This document shows positions 33,133-42,602 of a DNA stretch of 64,000 bases, in pieces. The stretch's first letter is position 1. Each line of letters opens with the position of its first letter. The notes below the pieces were generated by a model. The model did not search any database. It worked only from the letters and a program-made list of their open reading frames with translations, and was not told where the DNA came from. The stretch comes from an uncultured Eggerthella sp. Lineage in GTDB: Bacteria; Actinomycetota; Coriobacteriia; Coriobacteriales; Eggerthellaceae. The position numbers were made by a program, and so were the translations under genes. The stretch spans positions 124,001 through 188,000 of the forward strand of contig UQLU01000002.1 of assembly GCA_900542065.1 (NCBI GenBank), written 5' to 3'.

Positions 33133-34243
33133 GCCAGCACTGGTAACAATACTCTACGGGTTCTGATCCTTCTGATTCCATCACCGATACAGGTTGAGAC
33201 TCTTGCGATTCGGTTTTCTGTGACTGAGTCTGATTATCTTGCGCTTGACCTTGTCGTGGCTGATGCTGCTGCGCTTGACCCCGCAGTACTTCAGGATTCA
33301 AACAGTCTTTTGGTGTTTGACCAAGCACCACATCAAGTGCCGCTTGCATAGAACGACGGTGCAGCTCTTCCCCTGATTCTTCGGAATAATAGGCCACATG
33401 AGGGCTTAATACCGTATGGGGAGCCTTCATTATAGGATGATCCCAATCAATCGGCTCCTCCTCAAACACATCAATACCCGCACCCCAAAGCCTCTCTTCA
33501 CACAAGGCTTCAGCGAGAGCTTGCGTATCTATTACTGCCCCGCGCGAAGTATTAACCACCACCGCACCGCGTTTCATCAAGCGAATATTATCCGCATTAA
33601 GCAGATGATGGGTTTCTGGCGTAAGCGCCGTATGGAAACTAACCACATCTGAGCGCGATAATACCTCTTCAAGTGTGCAAATATCATATCCCTCTGGGGT
33701 ACGACGACCTGGCACCAAAGAACGCGAATAGCAGATTACCCGAAATCCAAGGCCAGATGCCTTACGCGCAACCGCCCTACCAATTTCACCCATACCTACA
33801 ACACCAAAAACTCTACCGTAAACCTGGCCAAACGGTCGGCGGCGCGTATAATCCCAAACACCCGCACGCATATCAGCGTCGCATTCATTCAATCGGCGCA
33901 AGCTTGCCAAAGCAAGTGAAATAGCATGATCGGATACTACTTCTGTTCCGTATCCAGGCACAATGCATACTGCAGTGCCATTTTTTGTAGCCGCCTGTGC
34001 ATCAATGTTGTCATACCCAATGCCAGTCCGACTAACCACCTTTAGGTTCGGAAGCGCTTCAAAAACTTTTGCGGTGTAGTTGCCATAAGAAGTAACTACT
34101 CCATCAGCATCTTGGGCATTTCGAATAATGGCTTCTTCACTACGGTCGTTAAATAGGGCAATCTCTACGCCCGCTTCTTTCGCCATAGCAACTTCAATAT
34201 CGTTATTTTCAAAATCAGTATCGGTAACTACGATTTTTGGCAT
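33128..34243 (-). CDS. D-2-hydroxyacid dehydrogenase family protein (C-terminal binding/PGDH type)
   Basis: NAD-dependent dehydrogenase of the D-isomer family (for example phosphoglycerate or hydroxypyruvate type). The NAD motif is VFGVVGMGEIGRAVA; the catalytic Arg is in VNTSRGAVIDT, the Glu in DVFEEEPI and the His in LSPHVAYYSEES. The start is the ATG at 34243, with GGAG 5 nt upstream. After the catalytic domain there are about 55 Gln/Ser/Glu-rich residues ending EYCYQCWR, which are not part of the fold. The exact substrate cannot be read; serine-pathway neighbours are absent. Confidence 0.88.
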   Translation of the reverse strand: MPKIVVTDTDFENNDIEVAMAKEAGVEIALFNDRSEEAIIRNAQDADGVVTSYGNYTAKVFEALPNLKVVSRTGIGYDNIDAQAATKNGTAVCIVPGYGTEVVSDHAISLALASLRRLNECDADMRAGVWDYTRRRPFGQVYGRVFGVVGMGEIGRAVARKASGLGFRVICYSRSLVPGRRTPEGYDICTLEEVLSRSDVVSFHTALTPETHHLLNADNIRLMKRGAVVVNTSRGAVIDTQALAEALCEERLWGAGIDVFEEEPIDWDHPIMKAPHTVLSPHVAYYSEESGEELHRRSMQAALDVVLGQTPKDCLNPEVLRGQAQQHQPRQGQAQDNQTQSQKTESQESQPVSVMESEGSEPVEYCYQCWR

Positions 34244-34297
34244 GGCTTCTCCCAATTTCAGATTTGATTTAAAGCCTTGTGAGAACTTGGATTTACC

Positions 34298-35020
34298 TTA
34301 CCACCACTGTGTAACGGTTCCTGATTGCTCCAGGCTAACGGGCGAACTTTTTGTTTCGGGTTCACTGTTTACCAAAACTGCAGCAAAATCCTTTACGCGC
34401 GCCAGCACTTCGCGTTTTTCATAGTCATCCATATGAGCATAATCAGCATTATCGCTTGGTACACCATATGCCTCGATTCCAAACGAATGGGCATCGTAAA
34501 GCGCGCGATACAAATGGTACTCCTGCGTTACCACTACACATCGCTCCACCCCAAAAACATGTCGCAAACGATACATACTGTCATAAGTGGACAATCCCGC
34601 ATGATCGCAAAAAACATCATCGGCAGACACGCCTTGATTTTCCGCATACAGAGCCATAGCCATTACTTCGTTATAAGACGAATCGCTATTGTCTCCGCTC
34701 ATGATTATCTTGGAAGCAACCCCTTCGTTGTACAGAGCAATGGCGGTATCAAGTCTATCTTTGAGAACCGTAGAGGGACTGCCATCCCAGTTAATACCCG
34801 CACCAAGCACCACAATAGCATCTGCATCAAAGGCTGTTTCTTGAATGTTTGAGCTGGACACTGTTGTAAACGAAGGACGCGTCGAAGCGCACATGAAGAG
34901 ATTGATTGTCAAAGGAATGCCTACCACCACAAGCACAATCGACAAAATAAGGCCAAAGAAGGCCCTAATCAGTCGGCTTAAGCATCCTCTTTTCTTATGT
35001 CGAGTTCTTCGTGCAGTCAT
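34298..35020 (-). CDS. SanA/YdcF-like DUF218 membrane protein
   Basis: About 240 residues: basic N-terminus (MTARRTRHKKRGCLSR), one membrane helix (FFGLILSIVLVVVGIPLTI) and an extracytoplasmic DUF218 domain with DAIVVLGAGINWDGSPS, IIMSGDNSDSSYNE and VVTQEYHLYRAL. SanA and ElyC of this family affect envelope integrity and vancomycin tolerance, by an unknown mechanism. The start at 35020 is preferred because 35059 lies inside the leuS terminator. It is followed 54 nt later by the dehydrogenase. Confidence 0.87.
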   Translation of the reverse strand: MTARRTRHKKRGCLSRLIRAFFGLILSIVLVVVGIPLTINLFMCASTRPSFTTVSSSNIQETAFDADAIVVLGAGINWDGSPSTVLKDRLDTAIALYNEGVASKIIMSGDNSDSSYNEVMAMALYAENQGVSADDVFCDHAGLSTYDSMYRLRHVFGVERCVVVTQEYHLYRALYDAHSFGIEAYGVPSDNADYAHMDDYEKREVLARVKDFAAVLVNSEPETKSSPVSLEQSGTVTQWW

Positions 35021-35048
35021 AATTTCGCAATCAGACGTTATCAAATAA

Positions 35049-35072
35049 ATGCGCCCCAATAGTGGGGCGCAT
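35049..35072 (-). terminator. Intrinsic terminator of leuS
   Basis: A perfect 9-bp stem, ATGCGCCCC with GGGGCGCAT, and a 6-nt loop. The minus strand continues TTATTTGA. It lies 55 nt beyond the leuS stop. Confidence 0.85.
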
Positions 35073-35127
35073 AGAATCTACTCAAATAGCCTATTAAAGC
35101 ATCAAACTGCCTAATGAAGCAGGTAAG

Positions 35128-37701
35128 CTACTTTGCAACAATGTTAACCAGACGACCAGGAATAACAATAACTTTCTTGATATCCTTACCATCCGTTGCA
35201 GAAGCTGCAGCTGACAGGGCTGCTTCACGAATGCTGTCTTCATCCGCATCGGTTGCAACCATAATTCGAGCCTTTACCTTGCCGTTAATCTGGACAGCAA
35301 GTTCTACTTCATCAGCCTTCGCTGCCTGAGGATCGAAATCAGGCCAATCCTGATGATGGACCGAATCGGTGTGACCAAGTTCGGATTGCCACAATTCTTC
35401 AGCCCAATGAGGAGCAATTGGCGCAAGCAGCTTAACCATAACTTCAGCAATCTCGGTATCGAAAGCATGCAGTTCAGCATCTGCTTTGCGAACTTCAGAA
35501 GAGGTTTTGCGCAGATAATCGCTTGCGGCGTTTGCCAACTCCATAATGGCAGCGATAGCCGTATTGAAGTTATTACGAGCAAAGTCTTCAATAACCTTAC
35601 CTACTACACGATGGCGTTCGCGGAGCAGCATCTTCTTAGCCTCTTCAGCCTCCACTGCTGATGCACCCTCCTGGAAGAGTGTTTTTTCGCCTGCATCACA
35701 TGCTAAGTCTGCAACCATACGCCATGCACGATTAAGGAACTTATACATGCCAGCAAGACCATCTTCATTCCATTGAAGTTCCTTATCTGGTGGTGCCATG
35801 AACAAAATGTACGCACGAACAGCATCGGCACCGTAGCCATCAATCATTTCTTCAGGGGAAATAACATTGCCCTTAGATTTAGACATAACATCGCCATGTT
35901 CGTCGAGCACCATGCCTTGGCACAGCAAATTAGAAAATGGCTCATCAAAATCAAGCATGCCCATATCGCGTAATACCTTGGTGAAGAAACGCGAATAGAG
36001 CAAGTGCAGAATGGCATGTTCGATACCGCCAATATACTGATCTACTGGCATCCAGCGATTAGCACGTGCAGGATCGAAAGGCTGCTTGTCGTTATGAGGA
36101 TCGGTATAGCGCAAGTAATACCAGCTTGAGCAGGTGAAGGTGTCCATTGTGTCTGTTTCGCGATGAGCAGGACCGCCACACTGAGGGCAGGTGCACTTGG
36201 AGAACTCTTCATGCGTTGCCAAGGTTTCACCAGCTGCCAAATCAATATCTTTTGGCAACATTACGGGCAGATCCTCTTCAGGAACAGGCACCAAACCACA
36301 CTTGTCACAATAAATTGCAGGAATAGGATTGCCCCAGTAACGCTGGCGAGAAATCAACCAGTCGCGCAAACGGAACTGAACGGACTTTTTACCTTTGCCC
36401 TGTGCTTCCAAATCACCAATGATGGCATCCACTGCGGGAGAATGTTTACCACCTACCAAGCCAGTGTATTTACCCGACTGAACCAAAACACCTTCAGCTT
36501 CATAGGATTTTTCCCAATCCACTGTGGTTACTCGGCGCTCTTGTACGCCATTCAGCTCAGCAAACAGCGGGTCATCCTCACCCAGAATGATAGGAATAAT
36601 AGGCAGGTCATACTTGCGAGCGAACTCGAAGTCGCGCTGGTCGCCGCAAGGTACTGCCATTACTGCACCTGTACCATAATCAGCCACAATATAGTCAGCA
36701 ACCCAAACTGGCACCTTTTCGCCATTAACGGGGTTAATAACATAGCGACCTGTAAAAGTACCATGCTTTTCACGATCGCCCTGCGCACGTTCGACGGCAC
36801 TTACCTTTGAAGCAGCTTCGACCAATTCCTTTACCGCAGCTTCATATTCGCTGCCTTCCACAAGTTCCATCAGCTTAGGGGACTCGGGAGCTAGCAAGAA
36901 GAAGCTACAACCAAACAACGTGTCGGGACGCGTGGTAAAGACGGTGATGATGTCGTCATCGGTTGGATTTTCTGGAGCGTTGCCATCCTTGTCGCAAAGC
37001 AGGAAGTCAACTTCGGCACCTTCAGAACGACCAATCCAGTTAGCCTGCATCTGCTTTACTGGCTCTGGCCATCCATCCAGCTGATCAAGATCGTCAAGCA
37101 ATTCCTGAGCATAATCGGTGATCTTGAAATACCACTGAGTAAGATCACGCTTTTCTACTGCGCCATGACAACGCCAGCATTCACCTTCGGTAACCTGTTC
37201 ATTTGCCAAAACCGTCTTGCAGTTAGGACACCAATTAACAGGCGAATTGCGGCGCTCTACCAAACCGCGCTTCCAGAACTGTAAAAAGATCCACTGACCC
37301 CAACGATAGTACTCTGGATCGCATGCCACAACAGTTCGATCCCAGTCATACGAAAAGCCCATGCGCTTAAAGCTAGCTTTTTGGGTTTCAATATTTGCAT
37401 ACGTCCATGTAGCAGGATGGCTATTATGCTTAATAGCAGCATTTTCTGCGGGAAGACCAAACGCATCCCAACCCATGGGATGAAGCACATCATAACCACG
37501 CATGGTGTAATAACGCGCTGTTACATCGCCTAAGGTGTAGTTGCGAACATGGCCCATATGAATGTCGCCCGAAGGATACGGGAACATCTCAAGCACATAG
37601 CGCTTTGGCTTCGACTCATCTTCACGAGCAGTATAGGCACCCGTGTCCGCCCAAACCTTTTGCCAATGTGGCTCAATTTCATGTGGGTTGTATTCTTTCA
37701 T
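35128..37701 (-). CDS. leuS: Leucyl-tRNA synthetase
   Basis: Class I synthetase that charges tRNA-Leu. HMGH is at residues 48-51 (PYPSGDIHMGH), the zinc-like WCPNCKTVLANEQ is present, and the editing domain has VFTTRPDTLFG and YGTGAVMAVPCGD. The second signature reads VMSKSKGNV, with Val in place of the first Lys of KMSKS, as in some other LeuRS. 857 residues is normal. I see no T-box sequence upstream, so regulation is not obvious. Confidence 0.98.
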   Translation of the reverse strand: MKEYNPHEIEPHWQKVWADTGAYTAREDESKPKRYVLEMFPYPSGDIHMGHVRNYTLGDVTARYYTMRGYDVLHPMGWDAFGLPAENAAIKHNSHPATWTYANIETQKASFKRMGFSYDWDRTVVACDPEYYRWGQWIFLQFWKRGLVERRNSPVNWCPNCKTVLANEQVTEGECWRCHGAVEKRDLTQWYFKITDYAQELLDDLDQLDGWPEPVKQMQANWIGRSEGAEVDFLLCDKDGNAPENPTDDDIITVFTTRPDTLFGCSFFLLAPESPKLMELVEGSEYEAAVKELVEAASKVSAVERAQGDREKHGTFTGRYVINPVNGEKVPVWVADYIVADYGTGAVMAVPCGDQRDFEFARKYDLPIIPIILGEDDPLFAELNGVQERRVTTVDWEKSYEAEGVLVQSGKYTGLVGGKHSPAVDAIIGDLEAQGKGKKSVQFRLRDWLISRQRYWGNPIPAIYCDKCGLVPVPEEDLPVMLPKDIDLAAGETLATHEEFSKCTCPQCGGPAHRETDTMDTFTCSSWYYLRYTDPHNDKQPFDPARANRWMPVDQYIGGIEHAILHLLYSRFFTKVLRDMGMLDFDEPFSNLLCQGMVLDEHGDVMSKSKGNVISPEEMIDGYGADAVRAYILFMAPPDKELQWNEDGLAGMYKFLNRAWRMVADLACDAGEKTLFQEGASAVEAEEAKKMLLRERHRVVGKVIEDFARNNFNTAIAAIMELANAASDYLRKTSSEVRKADAELHAFDTEIAEVMVKLLAPIAPHWAEELWQSELGHTDSVHHQDWPDFDPQAAKADEVELAVQINGKVKARIMVATDADEDSIREAALSAAASATDGKDIKKVIVIPGRLVNIVAK

Positions 37702-37785
37702 AGGTCAATCCTTTTTCTGTATACATTTCCTGTATGCAAGGCCGCCAATGCACATCAAAGCACAAGACCGCCAACTATAAACTAT

Positions 37786-37843
37786 AAGGACGCCTTGTTC
37801 GTTTAGTACGAATTAATCGCAACTCACGAAACAAAGCGTCCTT
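37786..37843 (-). terminator. Long-armed hairpin between the DPBB protein gene and leuS
   Basis: Arms of 17-18 nt (37786-37802 and 37826-37843) share AAGGACGC and TTGTT(T)CGT with one mismatch and one bulge, around a 23-nt loop. It lies 50 nt after the stop of the secreted protein gene and 85 nt before leuS. The U-tract is weak (TTATAGTTTATAG), so it is either a terminator or a leader structure of leuS. Confidence 0.5.
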
Positions 37844-37892
37844 CATTATAAAACCGAATTATTACAAGCGGGAAAATAGACCAAAAAATTGG

Positions 37893-39011
37893 TTACAGAA
37901 TACGGTAAGAAACCGTTCGAACTCCCCACGCTTGGCATGATTTAAAACCAAATGCCTTAAATACACCTGGCTGCAAGTCAAGATGACGTGCACCGCCCGA
38001 CAAGCCACCACAGTCATTGATGGTAGCAACAACGGTTTTGCCGCCGTATTTAATCTCGATTGCATGACCGTAATAGGAAGAGCGATTAGGCCAGCTTAAA
38101 GGAATTGCAACGCCCATGGAATTGTCGTCACAGATAGCGCCCGTTGCCGTAGTACCAGGGTTAGGAGTATAGGGATCGGTGGATCCACCATATGCAGAAG
38201 CAGGACCCGACTTCCATCCCTTTGAAGAATCGGCACTTCCCGATCCACTACCAGAGCTGCCTGAGGAAGATCCATTAGAACTGCTGCCTGAAGATTCAGA
38301 GCCACCACTTGCTGCAGGACGATCGGTGTTGGTGTCCCAATCAGAACTCTCTTTTTCACCATCGCTCGCAGCTTCTTCTTTTTCCATTTGCTCTGCTTGA
38401 GCCTGGAGTTTAGCAAGCTGCTCTTGCGATTCCTTGATAGAAGAAACCTTTGCAGATGCGTCAGAAACTACTCTTTCTGCCTCTGCCTTCTTTTCTTCAG
38501 CTTGATCAAGAACTTCCTGCTGGGTGTCGCGCTTGGAATTTAAGTCATCTAGCGCAGTATTAAACTTTTCGTTGAGCTGACGTTGCTCTTCAATGATTTC
38601 TGCCTGGTCTTCCTGAATGGCAGTGTAGTAAGTCATGTTCGTAACAAAATCCGAAATACTATCGGAAGAAAGAACAATATTTACCAGCGAAAGCCCACCG
38701 TCACTTTTGTATTCAGCAAGAACGGCATTTCCTAATACTTCCTGGCCTTCAAGCATTGCCTGCTGGGCTTCTTGCACTTTTTGAGTAGTAGTTGAAATTT
38801 CTGCATCAAGGTCATTTATTTGAGATTGCAGTTCGTTATATTCTGCAGAAATTGCATCCAACTCGGCTGAAGCAGCATCAAGCGTTGCCTGAGCATCAGA
38901 AAGTTCATCTGCATAGGCTGGTTGAGCCCCCAACATAGGAAGCATCAACGAAAGAGCCAGCAGAATGCTCATAACCGTAGCGCCAAGCGCTTTTTTTGTT
39001 CGCGTAAACAT
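37893..39011 (-). CDS. Secreted coiled-coil protein with a C-terminal RlpA/3D-like DPBB domain
   Basis: 372 residues. A signal peptide (TRTKKALGATVMSILLALSL..AQPAYA) is followed by a long coiled coil (residues about 35-215; TLDAASAELDAISAEYNELQ and similar), like the N-terminal part of PcsB-type cell-wall hydrolase partners. A Ser/Gly-rich linker (220-265) leads to a double-psi beta-barrel: ATGAICDDNSMGVAIPLSWP, VVATINDCGGLSGGARHLDL. The Asp in INDCGG is the expected catalytic or lytic position of 3D/RlpA domains. It is probably a cell-wall remodelling enzyme. Confidence 0.85.
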   Translation of the reverse strand: MFTRTKKALGATVMSILLALSLMLPMLGAQPAYADELSDAQATLDAASAELDAISAEYNELQSQINDLDAEISTTTQKVQEAQQAMLEGQEVLGNAVLAEYKSDGGLSLVNIVLSSDSISDFVTNMTYYTAIQEDQAEIIEEQRQLNEKFNTALDDLNSKRDTQQEVLDQAEEKKAEAERVVSDASAKVSSIKESQEQLAKLQAQAEQMEKEEAASDGEKESSDWDTNTDRPAASGGSESSGSSSNGSSSGSSGSGSGSADSSKGWKSGPASAYGGSTDPYTPNPGTTATGAICDDNSMGVAIPLSWPNRSSYYGHAIEIKYGGKTVVATINDCGGLSGGARHLDLQPGVFKAFGFKSCQAWGVRTVSYRIL

Positions 39012-39358
39012 GCATAAAAGTGTAACGTAGAATCACTATTCTTCATAATTGCTACAGCCGTTGATTAAAGCACCTCCCTGTTAATTTTCACAAACTACCA
39101 GATAAAGCGCACTTTTTGAGCATTTTTCCCAATACCTATTTCTGGGAGATTTTGTGAAGAGAAACACTCCATTGCCGCTTCATCACGTTCAATACTCGCT
39201 GGTTCAAAATGAGAACGCACCCACGCAACAAACTTCACAGCAACAAAAAGCATCCCCGATCCTATTAAGAATCAGGGATGTTTGATTTTTCAAAACGCTC
39301 GATTATGCCTTAATTGCATTTATATCGATTGCGCTTATGTATTTGTTAGTTAAAGCGA
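39012..39358. other. Intergenic region between guaB-like and secreted protein genes
   Basis: 347 bp. The 3' part holds the IMPDH-gene terminator (39251-39280). The rest should contain the promoter of the secreted protein gene. Nothing else recognisable. Confidence 0.5.
39251..39280 (-). terminator. Terminator of the IMP dehydrogenase gene
   Basis: A 10-bp stem with one mismatch, CATCCCCGAT with ATCAGGGATG, and a 10-nt loop. The minus strand continues CTTTTTGTTG. It lies 79 nt past the stop. Confidence 0.75.
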
Positions 39359-40885
39359 TTAGCCGCGAATAGTATTGCCTACATAAGGAGTCTTATCCTT
39401 CAGCAATACATCGTGTGCGCCGCCTTCAACGATAGAAGTAGAGCTTACCACGGTAAGCTTTGCCTTTTCCTGTAGTTCAGGAATAGTCAACGCACCACAA
39501 TTGCACATGGTAGATTTAATCTTAGACAAGGTCATATCTACGTTGTCCTTCAGAGCGCCTGCATAAGGAACGTAAGAATCAACACCCTCTTCAAAGGTAA
39601 GGCCCTTCTTGGAACCACCCAAGTCGTAACGCTGCCAGTTGCGAGCACGAGCAGAACCTTCGCCCCAGTACTCTTTCATGTAGCTACCATTTACCGTTAC
39701 ACGGTTGGTTGGGCTTTCGTCAAAACGAGCGAAGTAACGACCAAGCATCAAGAAGTCAGCACCCATAGCAAGAGCAAGGGTCATATGATGGTCGTACACA
39801 ATGCCGCCGTCAGAACATACAGGAACATAGATGCCTGTTTCTTTGAAGTATTCATCGCGAGCCTTAGCAACCTCAATCAAAGCAGTTGCCTGACCACGAC
39901 CAATACCCTTCTGTTCACGAGTGATACAGATTGAACCGCCGCCAATACCGACCTTAATAAAGTCAGCACCAGCTTCTGCCAAGAAGCGGAAGCCTTCGGT
40001 ATCTACCACGTTACCAGCGCCAACCTTTACAGAGTTGCCATAATGATCGCGGATCCACTTGATGGTACGCAGCTGCCATTCGGAATAACCCTCAGAAGAG
40101 TCGATACACAAAACGTCAACACCTGCTTCGATAAGAGCAGGAACGCGCTCGGCATAATCGCGCGTATTAATACCAGCGCCTACCTTATAGCGCTTATGAG
40201 AGTCAAGGAGTTCATGAGGGTTGGACTTATGCTGTTCGTAGTCCTTGCGGAATACCATATACATAAGGTTGTCGTTATCATCAACGATAGGCAGCGAATT
40301 AAGCTTGTTGTCCCAAATAATGTCGTTTGCTTCTTTTAGGCTGGTATCAGCAGAAGCAACAATAAGCTTTTCACGCGGGGTCATAAATTCAGAAACTGGG
40401 GTATCCAAATCCATACGAGACAAACGATAATCGCGACCCGTAACAATACCAAGCAACTTGCCCTGAGGATGACCACCTTCAGTTACTGGCATAGTGGTAT
40501 GACCGTTCTTTTCCTTAAGTGCTACCACGTCACGCAACGTTGCATTAGGGGTAAGGTTAGAATCGCTGCGTACAAAGCCTGCCTTATGATCCTTAACGCG
40601 GCTTACCATAGCCGCCTGAGATTCGATGGTCTGAGAACCATAGATAAAGGAAAGGCCACCCTGCTGAGCGAGCGCTACTGCCATGCCATCATCAGATACT
40701 GCCTGCATGATTGCAGATACCATAGGAATAGAAAGCGTCAGAGGGCATTCTTCTTCGCCTTTGCGGAAGCGCACCAAAGGAGTGCTTAAATTTACCGCCT
40801 CAGGAATACATTCAGATGAAGAATATCCTGGAACTAACAGATATTCATTAAATGTACGAGAAGGTTCGTCGAAATAATAAGCCAT
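39359..40885 (-). CDS. guaB: IMP dehydrogenase of the Tritrichomonas-like type
   Basis: Oxidises IMP to XMP, the first committed step of GMP synthesis. A TIM barrel is split by a CBS pair (residues about 105-225). The catalytic Cys is C320 in GGGSICITREQKGIGRGQAT, and the Arg-Tyr dyad R419-Y420 is in ARNWQRYDLGG. From memory, the enzyme of the protist T. foetus has the same SICITREQKGIGRGQAT loop, the same NWQRYDLGG, the same ending STMCNCGALTIPQLQ, and catalytic residues Cys319 and Arg418, one position away. Length 508. Ordinary bacterial GuaB has SICTTR and a different flap. Confidence 0.95.
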   Translation of the reverse strand: MAYYFDEPSRTFNEYLLVPGYSSSECIPEAVNLSTPLVRFRKGEEECPLTLSIPMVSAIMQAVSDDGMAVALAQQGGLSFIYGSQTIESQAAMVSRVKDHKAGFVRSDSNLTPNATLRDVVALKEKNGHTTMPVTEGGHPQGKLLGIVTGRDYRLSRMDLDTPVSEFMTPREKLIVASADTSLKEANDIIWDNKLNSLPIVDDNDNLMYMVFRKDYEQHKSNPHELLDSHKRYKVGAGINTRDYAERVPALIEAGVDVLCIDSSEGYSEWQLRTIKWIRDHYGNSVKVGAGNVVDTEGFRFLAEAGADFIKVGIGGGSICITREQKGIGRGQATALIEVAKARDEYFKETGIYVPVCSDGGIVYDHHMTLALAMGADFLMLGRYFARFDESPTNRVTVNGSYMKEYWGEGSARARNWQRYDLGGSKKGLTFEEGVDSYVPYAGALKDNVDMTLSKIKSTMCNCGALTIPELQEKAKLTVVSSTSIVEGGAHDVLLKDKTPYVGNTIRG

Positions 40886-41042
40886 GTAGCACCCCTTGCC
40901 TAAAGTCTCTTCTAAATACCCTACGATTACTGTTTAATGCCTTCATCTTACCCCTATTTGCGGGTAAGTTTTCACCATTATAGTCACGTGCACGCCATAT
41001 GGCATGACTTATTTTAATTTTTTCCATTAACGCAATTGAACG

Positions 41043-42497
41043 CTATGCTTCTAAAAATGCCTTGTACGCACGATAGGCTTCATAGATATCTGCTTTTGAC
41101 GTTACTTCCCACGGTGCATGCATTGAAAGCACTGCAACACCTGAGTCAATAACGTCCATACCATACTTGGCAGGAATGTAGGCGATTGTTCCGCCACCAC
41201 CTGCATCTACTTTTCCTAATTCTGCGGTCTGATAAGTAACTTTGGCATCATCCATAACACGACGAACATAGGCAACATATTCAGCACGAGCATCGTTTGA
41301 TCCGCTTTTACCGCGAGCACCCGTGTATTTATTAAAAACAATGCCCTTGCCTGCATAGGCAGAATTTTTCGTTTCGTACACACTTGCATAAGCAGGATCA
41401 TACGCAGCAGACACATCAGAAGAAAGCATACGTGATGCCGCCAAGCAACGACGAAGAGATAAGGCGCTATCGGATCCGCTCAATGCCAAAATTTCTGCAA
41501 TGGTGTTCTCGAAAAAGAGCGAGCCCATGCCTGTTGCACCCACGCTGCCAATTTCTTCTTTATCTACCAAAACGGTAACTGCAGTAGTTTTTGGTGTTTC
41601 ATCAAGCGCTAATTGTGCCTCAAGCGAAGTGTATGCGCAGACACGATCATCCTGACCATAGCCAATAACCATGCTTCGATCGAACCCTAATTCACGCGCA
41701 CGGCCAGCAGGTACCACTTCAATTTCTGCAGAAATAAAATCTTCTTCTGAAATGCCATACTTTTCTTCGAGCAGTTTTAACGCGAAGGCCTTTACGCCCT
41801 CTTTCGAGCTTTTGTCCGCTTTCTGCGCTTTGTCTTCGGAATCGGACATTTCCTGACTTCCAGCGTTTTCCTCATCGTCTTTTTTAACGATGAGCGGACG
41901 ATTGCCCATCAAGATATCTAGGCTCTCGCCCTCTACTACTTCGCTTCCCTTTTTCGCCATCTGCTGATTGCCTAAATGCGGAAGTAGGTCGGTTACACAG
42001 AACACAGGATCTGCTGGATCGTCACCAATATTGATATCTACTACGGTGCCATCGGTTTTTGCAACAACACCATGCAAAGCCAAAGGAAGCGTTACCCATT
42101 GGTAGTGCTTAATGCCTCCATAGTAATGGGTATCTAAATAAGCAAAACCATCGCTTTCATAAAGCGGATTCTGTTTCAAATCCAAACGGGGACTATCAAT
42201 ATGAGCACCCAAGATATTGAGTCCTGATTCAAGCGGTTCGGTGCCAATATGAGCAAGGATCAGCGTCTTGCCATGAATACCTGCCCAAACCTTATCGCCT
42301 GGCTTTAGAGCTCGTCCTTCCTTTAATGCCTCTTCAAGCGATATATAGCCTGCCGCTTGAGCCTGCGCTACGGAAGCAGCAAAGCAGCGGCGTTCCGTTT
42401 TGTTATCGGAAATAAAATCGATATAACGCTTACTCAATGCATCCAGTTCTTTTAGCTGGCTATCTGAATATGATTCCCATGCAACTTTACGTTCCAT
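41043..42497 (-). CDS. M18-family aminopeptidase
   Basis: Zinc aminopeptidase of the aspartyl-aminopeptidase (M18) family, probably cytoplasmic and dodecameric. Metal and catalytic regions visible are LGAHIDSPRLDLKQNPLYE, VDKEEIGSVGATG and the terminal VLSMHAPWEVTSKADIYE. An insertion of about 30 acidic and polar residues (KKDDEENAGSQEM..) occurs near residue 205, where the family is usually shorter. The start is the ATG at 42497; the ATG at 42503 overlaps the AAGGAAGG ribosome site. 484 residues. Confidence 0.93.
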   Translation of the reverse strand: MERKVAWESYSDSQLKELDALSKRYIDFISDNKTERRCFAASVAQAQAAGYISLEEALKEGRALKPGDKVWAGIHGKTLILAHIGTEPLESGLNILGAHIDSPRLDLKQNPLYESDGFAYLDTHYYGGIKHYQWVTLPLALHGVVAKTDGTVVDINIGDDPADPVFCVTDLLPHLGNQQMAKKGSEVVEGESLDILMGNRPLIVKKDDEENAGSQEMSDSEDKAQKADKSSKEGVKAFALKLLEEKYGISEEDFISAEIEVVPAGRARELGFDRSMVIGYGQDDRVCAYTSLEAQLALDETPKTTAVTVLVDKEEIGSVGATGMGSLFFENTIAEILALSGSDSALSLRRCLAASRMLSSDVSAAYDPAYASVYETKNSAYAGKGIVFNKYTGARGKSGSNDARAEYVAYVRRVMDDAKVTYQTAELGKVDAGGGGTIAYIPAKYGMDVIDSGVAVLSMHAPWEVTSKADIYEAYRAYKAFLEA

Positions 42498-42602
42498 ATA
42501 CATCCTTCCTTCTTTGTTCGCACTAAGCGTAGCGCTATAGACTCACTTTACTCAAGAGTCCAACAAAAGCCTATTGAAGCGAACTGTTCAAAAGTAGAGA
42601 AC

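Noticed and set aside
37702..37892. Possible T-box upstream of leuS
   Set aside because: No T-box core (TGGNACCGCG-type) sequence was found; only a long hairpin is present.
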